In this document: one piece after another, positions 57,307 through 64,000 of the stretch
How the letters are laid out: every line of letters begins with the position of its first letter
Position numbering within the stretch: the first letter of the stretch is position 1
Assembly: GCF_031348265.1 (NCBI RefSeq)
Contig: NZ_CP133771.1
Coordinates: 8,680,001 to 8,744,000 of the forward strand
Source of the DNA: Streptomyces collinus
Lineage (GTDB): Bacteria; Actinomycetota; Actinomycetes; Streptomycetales; Streptomycetaceae
Direction of reading: 5' to 3'
DNA length: 64,000 nucleotides
Made by a program: the position numbers and the translations under genes
Notes under the pieces: model-generated
What the model was told of the DNA's origin: nothing
Database searches by the model: none
What the model saw: only the letters and a program-made list of their open reading frames with translations

Positions 57307-58432
57307 ATGGAACGTCGCAAAGCGCTCGGACTGATCGCCGCCACCGGAGCCGCCACCGCCACCTCCGTCACGGCTCTGCCTTCTTACAGTGCGGAGACCG
57401 GCCGCGTCGCGGGCCCCCCAGGACGGGGCAAGGCCACGGCCAAGGGCGGTTACACGTTCGCGCTGGACAAGAGCGTCAAGCGGACCTCGGTGCGGTTCAG
57501 GAACCGCTACGGCATCGAGGTCGCCGCGGACCTCTACGTGCCGAAGAACGCCAGGGGCAAGCTGTCCGCCCTGGCGCTCAGCGGACCCTTCGGCGCGGTC
57601 AAGGAGCAGTCCTCGGGGCTCTAGGCCAACGAGTTCGCCCGCCGCGGCTACGCCGCACTCGCTTTCGACCCCTCCTTCACCGGGGAGAGCGGTGGCGCGG
57701 TGCGCGACGTGGCCTCGCCCGACATCTACACCGAGGACTCAGCGCCGCTGTCGACTTCCTCGGCCTGCAGAAGATCGTCGACCGCGAGCGCATCGGCGTG
57801 CAGGCCATCTGCGGCTTGAGCGGTATGGCGCTCACCGCGGCGGCCGCGGACAGCCGTATCAAGGCGGTCGCCACGGCCTCGATGTACGACATGTCCCGCA
57901 GCATCTCCCGCGGTCACGAGGACTACTACACGCCGGAGCAGCGGCAGAAGGTCGTGGATCATCTCAGCAGGCAGCGCTGGATCGACGCCGAGCAGGGCAC
58001 CTACGCGCGGCTCTCCCACGAGGTCCCCTTCGACGAGGAAGGCAACGTCGCCCCTTCGAACCGCGTCCTGCCCAGGGCCCTTCCGGCGGACGCCGACCCG
58101 ATCACGAAGATCTTCTTCGACTACTACCGCACAGAGCGCGGCTACCACCCGCGCTCGATCAACTCCACCACCGCGTGGACCGGGACCACGCCGATGTCGT
58201 TCTTCGCCTTCCGGCAGATGATGAACATCGACATGCTGGCGCCCCGCAAGGCGCTCCTGGTGGCCGGCGCCGACGCGCACTCCCGCTACTACTCCGAGGA
58301 CATCCGGAAGACGGCCCCCGACGCCGTCGACCTCGTGATCGCCCCGGGCGCGGACCACGTCGACCTGTACGACCGCAAGGACCTCATCCCCTTCGACAGC
58401 TCGACGAGTTCTTCACCGAGAACTTCGCCTGA
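57307..58432 (+). pseudogene. Alpha/beta hydrolase with one stop and two frameshifts
   Basis: The protein starts with an Arg-Arg signal-like segment (ERRKALGLIAATGAATATSV) and runs YGIEVAADLYVPKNA to SGL, where TAG (57622-57624) replaces an expected Tyr codon before ANEFARRGYAALAFDPSFTG. Near 57740 one base is lost (EDxSAAVDFLGLQ), then GVQAICGLSGMALTAAAADS and LLVAGADAHSRYYSEDIR follow in another frame. A third slip near 58398 is needed to reach LDEFFTENFA and the stop. Together they make a complete YcjY/DLH-like hydrolase. It is inactive unless these are sequencing errors, which is unlikely for three lesions. Confidence 0.82.
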
Positions 58433-58542
58433 CCGGAAGGGCCCCGACGGGCTGCGCCCCCACACCGGCCTGTCGAGCGTCCGGTTCTGGCGTTCGGCGG
58501 GCATGACCGAGGAGGTCGGCAGCCAGCCGGGACGGGGCCGCT

Positions 58543-61074
58543 TCAGGACGACTGGGCCAAGGGCAACCGGCGTAGGGACTTCCGCCCTCGACTGCTCAGG
58601 TTCGGTTCCTGGGCCAGCTCGTCGCACACCGTCCTTGCCGACGGATGGCCCAACTCGGCCAGCAAGTGCACCGTCATCACGCGCAGACGCTCTTCCACGT
58701 CAGGGTCGCGGGCGAACCGCAGGAGGTCCTCCGCACCTCGGGGGTCGCGGCAGAGCGCTGTCACGTAGGCCGCGTTGATCCGCGTCCGGGCCGGGCAGGC
58801 GAGATCGTCGGCGATGGCCTTCATCCGCGCGATGCCGTACGCCTCGTCGGTCTCGACGACCATGAGCGCCGCCTTGAACCACAAGTCGCCTCCGGTTCGG
58901 GCGTCGATCCAGCTGTCGAGAAGGGCGAGGCCGCGTGGCCGGTGAAGACGGATGAGCTGCCATACGATGCCCAGCCGGTCGTCGTCGTCCTGTCCTGGAT
59001 GGGACGCCAGGTCCACGATCAGGTCGAGGCCGCTTTCGTCGTCGGCGCGGACCATCGCCGTCGCCGCCGCCACCCGGCCCTGCAGACTCGTCAGCCGCGG
59101 CGAGTGTGCCAGTTCCCGCAGGGCCGCCAGGCCCTCGGCTCTGCTCTCGGCGAAGGCGAGCAGCGCGTCGGCGGAATCGACCCGGGAATCGTCGATGGCC
59201 AGGGCGGCGAAGGTCTCGGCCATCGGCATGGAGCCCGGATCCATCTCATTCACCGCGCGGATGTCGATCGAGGCCCCGAACCGGGCCTGTTTGCCGATCT
59301 TGATGTGCCGCTTGAGCTTCTCCACCGCCCGAGCCTGCACCGAGGCCGGGAGGTAGGTGCCGAGCCGCTTCTGTGCGGCGAGGAACGTGCAGCCGCTGAT
59401 GCCGGCGGACGACGGCAGCTTGTCGAGATCCGCCGCGGCGGCATCGGTGAGCCGGTCGATGAGGAAGCCGAGGTACGACATGTTCTCGCCATCGGCGACG
59501 GCAGTCGACCACAACCGCCGGCCCCAGCCGCCCCCGGGGTGGTAGCCAGGCACCGGCCGCAACGGCCAGTGCCGTCGCCGGTGAGCGCCGAGGACGCGTC
59601 GCAGCTCGGCCACGCCGTGTTCGCGCACATCACAGACAGCACAGGCGGCCAGGAACTCCTCGTACGTGCGGTGCGCGAACTCCAGATCGTCGCCCCGCTG
59701 TTGAAGGACTCCGCTGCGCCGGAGGCATGCGACGAGCTGCTCTCTCCACCACTTGACCGGCACACCGCCCGGCAGCTCGGTGAGTGGCTCGTGCAGCAGG
59801 ATGTCCGTGACCGAACGGGCAGGACTGCTCTCCCGTCGGCGGTGGGCCACCTGGGTCAGCAGTGTACGAAGGTCGGCGGGTGACATCGTGGACAGAGCGA
59901 CGACGCGCTCCGCCACCGCGGGGTCGATCCAGGCGGGTTCCCCGATGTCGCCTCGTGTGCCCGCATGATGCTCGGGCCGGGTACCGGTGGACGGCGTGGG
60001 TGTCATCAATCGGGTGATGAAGTCGTCGTAGACGGCCCCACGGGTGTTGCCCAGAGGCCGGTCCGGATCGTCCTTGTACAGCTGGCAGACAAGGGCACCG
60101 ATCATGGGCAGCTCGACCAGGTCGGCGAGACCGGCTTCGTCGATCGCGGCCATGAGGCCGTCGACCCGGTCCGGGCCGAGTCGAGCCGCGGCGAGTTTCC
60201 GGACGTCACCCGCCTCGAACCGCAAGAGTTCGAAGCAGACGGGCGCCGCCTCCTCGAGATCACCTTGCTCTTGCTCGGACAGGTGCCGCGTGGCGATGAC
60301 GAGGCGGTGGGTCTCCGGCCGCTCCGCCGCCCATCGGACCGCATCCCGCAGCACGTTCCGGCGTGCCCGGGCGTTGGTGATCTCGTCGAGGCTGTCGAGC
60401 AGGACGAGCCAGTGGGCGCCGGGCGCCGGCGGGTGGGCGAAGAGCCGTTGCGCGAGATGCTCGTTACTGAACGACGGGGCCGGGATACGGACCGGCAGCG
60501 CACCAGACCGGACTCCGGCCTCCCACCGGCGGCAGACGTCGAGCTCGTAACGCCGCAGAAGCTCGGTCTTGCCGCCACCGGGATCACCGAGCAGCACCAC
60601 GAGCGGCCCTGCGGTGAAGACGGCGGCGCTCGCCGACCGGGCCGTCGAACGGTCGGCGGGACGCCCGTCCTGCCAGCTCACCACCGACTGGGCAACGTAG
60701 GGCCTGGAAACCTCCGCGTGGCGGCAGACATCGGCAAGGTAGTCCTCCAACGGGAGGCTCTCCTCCTGCACGAGGACTGCCCTGTCACCCCTCCCGGGCG
60801 TCCGGTTGGCGGGCCGGTCCGCAGCCGCACGCTCGGCGTACTCGTACGCCTTCCGCTGGGCGGCGACGTCAGTCGTCAATGCCCGTGCGATCGCCTGCGC
60901 CGTATCCGGGCTGGGCAGCTTCCTTCCGTTGAAGATGCCGCTCAGATACCCGTACGACACCCCCGCCTTCTTCCCGATCGTCCGTAGCGGCGGCATACCC
61001 GCGGCATCACGTAAACGCTTCAGCAGGTCCACAAGGTCGCCGTGGCACCCTACTGGGCCCTCCGATGCGCTCAT
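58543..61074 (-). CDS. XRE-NACHT STAND ATPase with HEAT-like repeats
   Basis: 843 residues from ATG 61074. An N-terminal helix-turn-helix of the XRE type covers about residues 12-66 (LRTIGKKAGVSYGYLSGIFN, GRKLPSPDTAQAIARAL). The NACHT ATPase follows: Walker A GDPGGGKT at 163-170, Walker B LVLLDSLDEI at about 223-232, sensor ATRHLSEQEQ and the winged-helix region LEFAHRTYEEFLAACAVCD at about 500. The last 250 residues are short helical repeats (EGLAALRELAHSP, VDLASHPGQDDDDRLGIV, LLAELGHPSARTVCDELA). This is the layout of bacterial NLR-like proteins, some of which act in phage defence, though others are regulators. The divergent 63-residue gene is the only close partner. Confidence 0.88.
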   Translation of the reverse strand: MSASEGPVGCHGDLVDLLKRLRDAAGMPPLRTIGKKAGVSYGYLSGIFNGRKLPSPDTAQAIARALTTDVAAQRKAYEYAERAAADRPANRTPGRGDRAVLVQEESLPLEDYLADVCRHAEVSRPYVAQSVVSWQDGRPADRSTARSASAAVFTAGPLVVLLGDPGGGKTELLRRYELDVCRRWEAGVRSGALPVRIPAPSFSNEHLAQRLFAHPPAPGAHWLVLLDSLDEITNARARRNVLRDAVRWAAERPETHRLVIATRHLSEQEQGDLEEAAPVCFELLRFEAGDVRKLAAARLGPDRVDGLMAAIDEAGLADLVELPMIGALVCQLYKDDPDRPLGNTRGAVYDDFITRLMTPTPSTGTRPEHHAGTRGDIGEPAWIDPAVAERVVALSTMSPADLRTLLTQVAHRRRESSPARSVTDILLHEPLTELPGGVPVKWWREQLVACLRRSGVLQQRGDDLEFAHRTYEEFLAACAVCDVREHGVAELRRVLGAHRRRHWPLRPVPGYHPGGGWGRRLWSTAVADGENMSYLGFLIDRLTDAAAADLDKLPSSAGISGCTFLAAQKRLGTYLPASVQARAVEKLKRHIKIGKQARFGASIDIRAVNEMDPGSMPMAETFAALAIDDSRVDSADALLAFAESRAEGLAALRELAHSPRLTSLQGRVAAATAMVRADDESGLDLIVDLASHPGQDDDDRLGIVWQLIRLHRPRGLALLDSWIDARTGGDLWFKAALMVVETDEAYGIARMKAIADDLACPARTRINAAYVTALCRDPRGAEDLLRFARDPDVEERLRVMTVHLLAELGHPSARTVCDELAQEPNLSSRGRKSLRRLPLAQSS

Positions 61075-61130
61075 CCGAGCCCCCTCGCATCCTCGCCCCT
61101 CGCAGGCAGCGTATCGGGGGCAAGTTCGCT

Positions 61131-61150
61131 GTTCACCCAGTTCACTGAAC
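61131..61150. promoter_or_regulatory. GTTCAC repeats with GTTCA-C-TGAAC palindrome
   Basis: GTTCAC at 61131 is followed by the palindrome GTTCACTGAAC (61140-61150) and then ACCGC. A related element lies at 61211-61225. Both are in the divergent promoter of the XRE-NACHT and 63-residue genes; the XRE domain could bind here. Confidence 0.5.
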
Positions 61151-61210
61151 ACCGCGCGGTCTTCGTCCGTCCGGCCAGTTCAACCGTCCTGACGCGGCAA
61201 CGGTGTCCGA

Positions 61211-61225
61211 TGTTCGTCGTGAACA
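61211..61225. promoter_or_regulatory. TGTTC-N5-GAACA inverted repeat
   Basis: Perfect 5-bp arms; the right arm with its flank (GAACACCGC) repeats the sequence at 61147-61155. It lies 66 bp upstream of the 63-residue gene. Confidence 0.5.
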
Positions 61226-61290
61226 CCGCACCTTCGCTTTGGCTGGAGCCGCGGCAGACCAGCCGTTCCGTCAAAGCCCCAGGAGACGCC

Positions 61291-61482
61291 ATGAGCCGAA
61301 AACCGTTCACCCTGCGTCAGGCCGTCCTGTCCGGCGGCGCGGCGGCGGCCGGCACGAGCGCCGGAACCGTCGCCGAGACCATCGCGAGCCACGTTCCGGG
61401 TCTCGGTCCGCTCGCCACCGCCGTCGTGGCGCTGTGGGTTCTCGACAAGCTGCACGCGCTCATTGACGACACCGAGTCCTAG
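61291..61482 (+). CDS. Small hydrophobic protein divergent from the NACHT gene
   Basis: 63 residues. AGGAGA lies 4 nt before ATG 61291. The centre is hydrophobic (AVLSGGAAAAGTSAGTVAET, LGPLATAVVALWVLDKLHAL) and can form one or two membrane helices, with a charged C-terminus IDDTES. No family recognised. As the sole divergent neighbour of an XRE-NACHT ATPase it may be a partner, inhibitor or effector; a phage-like holin resemblance is conceivable but unproven. Confidence 0.65.
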   Translation: MSRKPFTLRQAVLSGGAAAAGTSAGTVAETIASHVPGLGPLATAVVALWVLDKLHALIDDTES

Positions 61483-62106
61483 TCGATCGATCGGCCCGGC
61501 GCCGCGGCTTGAAGGGCAGGGTGGCTGGTCGTCCGCACGATGTGCGTCGACCGGCAGCCCTGGCACAGGCTCGGGTAAGCCGTGCAGGTCGTTCATCCCT
61601 GATCATTCCCGACCCGGTACCCGGTGGCGCCCGACGCCGGGGGCCCGGCCCCGGCCGGTCTGTCGGCCGCTGCCGCTTGGGCGAGGTCCACCTCGCCGGC
61701 TTCGATCAGGGCCCGGTGCAGTTGTTCCATGCCGGCGGGGCGCTCGGCCTCGTCTGGATGTCAGGAGTGGCGTGCGCGATCCAGCGTGTTCCCCAGGTGG
61801 GGACGGAGACGGCGGCGGGCGCTGCGTCGCCGTCGCGCCGCTGTGCGTGGGCGCCGCTGGGACCGTGGCGTGGTCGGGCATGCGACGCTGCCCACGGCAA
61901 GGAAGACCGGGGCGAGTGCCGGCAGGATCCGGCCCGTAGGGCGGGCGGCGGAACCGAGAGCGCAGACGTTCGGTGACTCTGGCCGAGCTTCGACCGTGGC
62001 TCCGTCCGTGATCTCTAACTCTCGGGCCCTGCAACCGGTTTCGTGCGACGATCTACAGGCCCTCTCGGGCCCCACCCTGCCGCAGTAACGATTCCCCGGA
62101 GAGTTC
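61483..62106. other. Region without a supported gene
   Basis: GC-rich sequence of 624 bp. A minus-strand reading around 61640-61760 (ERPAGMEQLHRALIEAGEVD) looks protein-like but has no start, and I cannot assign it; it may be another remnant. The promoter of the lipoprotein gene should lie near the right end. Confidence 0.4.
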
Positions 62107-62901
62107 ATGCGTCGCGCCCACCTCCTGTCCGCTGCTGTCCTCCTGCTGTGCACCGCCTGTTCCGGCGGCGCGGACAGTGACTCGGAGGAGAGTGCAGAGA
62201 AGACCATGGATCAGGGGGCGGCCGTGCGTGCTGCGATCGAGAGGACGAGCGCGGACAGCGCCCGCGTGGACGAGAAGATCGAGCTGAAGTCCGCCGACAG
62301 CCCCAGGACTTACGTGTTCGCGATCGCCGGCGTGTTCGACCTGGCGGGTGACAGGGGCCGGCTTACGGTGCGGTTTGAGGACAGTGGCATGGACCCGGTC
62401 GAGGAGGTCTTTGTCGGCGACACTGTCTATGTGCGGGGCTCGCGGGAGGCGGGCGAGGGCAGGTGGGCCTCGGCTGTCCGCAGCGAGGCACTCACCCGCT
62501 ATTTCCTGCGGGCGCCGCTGAATGACCCGGAGCACCTGCTGCGTCAGGTCAAGGCGATGCGGCAGGTGTCGAACGAGGGCAAGGAACAGGTGAATGGCGC
62601 CCCTGCGGTGCACTACCGGGGCACGATCGACCACGCCACCGCGACGCTCCGGATGACGGCGGAGACGAAGCGAGGGCTGAACGACCTGCGCGAAAAGCTG
62701 GGCGACGACATGCCCGTCTACGCGGACGTGTGGGTCGATGGGAAGGGGCGCGCCGTTCAGGTCCGGCTGTCCTGCTTCGGCGGTGTGAAGGCCATGACGA
62801 CGATGACGCTGTCGAACTTCGGGACGTCGGTGAAGGCCAAGGCGCCGTCGGCCGAGCAGATCGTCCCTGTGACGGCGGGTGAGGATGTCCTGCTGGCCTG
62901 A
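62107..62901 (+). CDS. LppX-like lipoprotein
   Basis: 264 residues. Signal peptide with lipobox LLCTACSGG, lipid-Cys at about residue 18. The mature domain (AAVRAAIERTSADSARVDEK, GDRGRLTVRFEDSGMDPVEE, VHYRGTIDHATATLRMTAET, MPVYADVWVDGKGRAVQVRL) has the half-barrel pattern of LppX/LprG-like lipid-binding lipoproteins. It probably sits on the outer face of the membrane. Ribosome site CGGAGAG is 6 nt upstream of the ATG. Confidence 0.85.
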   Translation: MRRAHLLSAAVLLLCTACSGGADSDSEESAEKTMDQGAAVRAAIERTSADSARVDEKIELKSADSPRTYVFAIAGVFDLAGDRGRLTVRFEDSGMDPVEEVFVGDTVYVRGSREAGEGRWASAVRSEALTRYFLRAPLNDPEHLLRQVKAMRQVSNEGKEQVNGAPAVHYRGTIDHATATLRMTAETKRGLNDLREKLGDDMPVYADVWVDGKGRAVQVRLSCFGGVKAMTTMTLSNFGTSVKAKAPSAEQIVPVTAGEDVLLA

Positions 62902-63076
62902 TCGGGGGCGAACCTGGCACGGGCTCCTGGGAGACGCCAGACCAGGAGTCGGCAGCGGGGACGAAACCGGCGAGGGGCTCAGTCTTCCTGGGGCAGGTAC
63001 GGAGCAGGGCATGGATGCGGACGAAGGTCCGCAGCACCTCCTGGAGCCCTGAGGCTCAGCAACGGCCTGGGCCCTC

Positions 63077-63147
63077 GTCCAGGAGCACGGGATGTACAGC
63101 TGCCGGTCCACCGCCGTGCGTCTGCGGGCGCTGGCGTAGACGAACAG
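63077..63147 (-). pseudogene. IS701-like transposase remnant
   Basis: The minus strand reads LFVYASARRRTAVDRQLYIP followed by CSWT, which corresponds to the conserved YASxRGRALIDRxLYLPxSWT block of IS701-family transposases. Flanking sequence is out of frame. Confidence 0.65.
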
Positions 63148-63489
63148 CGGCCTGGATCTGGCAGCCTGACACGACCCATCACGCCAGGCAGTCGGCGACG
63201 TCGAAGCCCGGATCGTCGGCCAGCCTGACCGCGTGGGGCGACGCGTTGTTCGAGTTGTGCGACGCCCTGCTGTGAACGGACGGCCGGTGCGGAGCTGGTT
63301 GATCTTGCGCTCGCGCCCGAACACCGCCGTGGGCACGGGGCTCTGTACGGCGGACTCAACCACGGACGGATTGAAGTCGCCCGGCTGCCTCGGGCCCCTG
63401 TCAAAGCGACGCCGATGACGGTGGCAGCCGAAGTGACCCCTTTGCAGCGGCTGGCGGAGCCGGCGCCGCCCTCCCGGGTCGCCGTCTAC

Positions 63490-63617
63490 TCATGCCGGCC
63501 GGCGGGTCAGACGGCGGGGCATCAGGGTGATCGCGGCCCAGGTGATCAGGGTCTCGGAGTGCTGGATGAGCCGTTCGTAGTCCCGTGCGTGCTTGCGGGC
63601 GTTCATCATCCAGGGTC
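63490..63617 (-). pseudogene. C-terminal remnant of an IS5-family transposase
   Basis: The minus strand reads WMMNARKHARDYERLIQHSE, then TLITWAAITLMPRRLTRRPA and a TGA. This is the standard C-terminus of Streptomyces IS5-type DDE transposases. The catalytic part is absent. It matches the other end of the same family as the scrap at 50330-50392, though a common origin is not shown. Confidence 0.7.
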
Positions 63618-63779
63618 GGCTGGGTAGCTCGACCGATGCCCGCCGGAATGCCGTGCCGCCGGGTGGCGGCGACGCTCGGGACCGCCGCCGGGTGTCGTTG
63701 GCGGTGGCTGTCCGACGTCAGCCTTCTGGCGGAGCCAGGCCCTTCGCTTCTGCAGCCGAGAAGGAAGAGGAATCTGCGG

Positions 63780-63796
63780 CGATACCTGTGGTATCG
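63780..63796. promoter_or_regulatory. Inverted repeat CGATAC-N5-GTATCG
   Basis: Perfect 6-bp arms with a 5-bp centre, 49 bp beyond the stop of the histidine kinase gene. It may be a weak terminator or an operator. Confidence 0.35.
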
Positions 63797-63844
63797 CGTC
63801 GTCGCCTCCGTGCTCGCCCGGCAGCATTCAGGCCGGGGCGGCTG

Positions 63845-64000
63845 TCAGTTCGGTGTGGTGTCGGTGGGCAGGGTGAGCACAGCGGTGGTGCCGCCGTCGG
63901 GTGTCTCTTCGAGGCGGAGGGCGCCGCCATGTGCGGCGGCGATCCGTTGGCAGGTGGCCAATCCGATGCCGGAGCCTTCGACGTCCGGGTGCACACGGGT
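63845..64000 (-). CDS. Sensor histidine kinase, C-terminal end only
   Basis: About 51 residues of the ATPase domain remain in the window: VEGSGIGLATCQRIAAAHGG is the G2 box, followed by LRLEETPDGGTTAVLTLPTD and the stop. The rest lies beyond the right edge. No response regulator is on this side. Confidence 0.85.
   Translation of the reverse strand, partial: TRVHPDVEGSGIGLATCQRIAAAHGGALRLEETPDGGTTAVLTLPTDTTPN

Larger units (their letters stand above)
62902..63844. other. Transposase graveyard
   Basis: No intact gene. It contains scraps of an IS701-like and an IS5-like transposase (listed separately), both on the minus strand, and an inverted repeat near 63780. No terminal repeats or target duplications can be paired. 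Confidence 0.55.

Overview
The window looks like an accessory stretch of a Streptomyces chromosome. It is very GC-rich with strong GC bias at third codon positions and frequent GTG and TTG starts. It also carries families typical of the genus: a mycothiol-dependent isomerase fold, a DUF5302 protein, a monofunctional large catalase, an I36-type secreted inhibitor, and many TetR, GntR, MerR and AraC regulators. No rRNA, tRNA, CRISPR array or PKS/NRPS cluster is visible.

Layout. 0-5.5 kb: a glycerophospholipid locus (glpD-like gene after a TetR gene, divergent from an AGPS-like flavoenzyme and a lipid kinase), then a GNAT gene. 5.6-10 kb: an NlpC/P60 protein that has lost its catalytic cysteine, a tandem alpha/beta-hydrolase with a divergent MerR regulator, and an orphan barstar. 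10-17 kb: a large catalase, a GntR regulator beside the broken remnant of its probable target (an Ldh2-family dehydrogenase), and two divergent secreted esterases. 17-26 kb: a three-gene ABC exporter operon, lipoproteins, a shattered AraC regulator, a hydrolase, an ABM monooxygenase with a divergent GlxA regulator, a VOC protein and a Ser/Thr kinase. 27-35 kb: a SulP transporter, an I36/lipoprotein operon, an M48 protease fused to a large membrane domain, and a secreted protein. 35-49 kb: a DUF4246 protein, an FdhF/YdeP molybdo-enzyme with a SRPBCC partner, DUF4436, an epoxide-hydrolase-like gene with a divergent TetR, ALDH, cyclophilin, MFS and NUDIX genes. 49-64 kb: a PPOX protein, a Cys/Ser-tailed membrane peptide, a second-type RNase J, an EamA exporter facing a B12-binding radical SAM enzyme, a broken hydrolase, an XRE-NACHT STAND ATPase with a small divergent hydrophobic protein, a lipoprotein, transposase debris and the end of a histidine kinase.

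The region is eroding. I find about a dozen pseudogenes or remnants, several with frameshifts that can be read directly: Ldh2, AraC, a STAND ATPase, two serine hydrolases, an APC permease, a response regulator, a TPR protein, an alpha/beta hydrolase, an MFS 5' end and three transposase scraps. This fits a chromosomal arm under weak selection and repeated recombination.

The best candidate for an undescribed system is the XRE-NACHT ATPase with HEAT-like C-terminus (58543-61074) and the 63-residue hydrophobic protein (61291-61482). They are divergent across a promoter with two related GTTC/GAAC elements, an arrangement that would suit an immune NTPase and a small partner. Next are the orphan B12 radical SAM enzyme facing an EamA exporter, the M48-membrane fusion with its overlapping 193-residue partner, and the cysteine-less NlpC/P60 protein.
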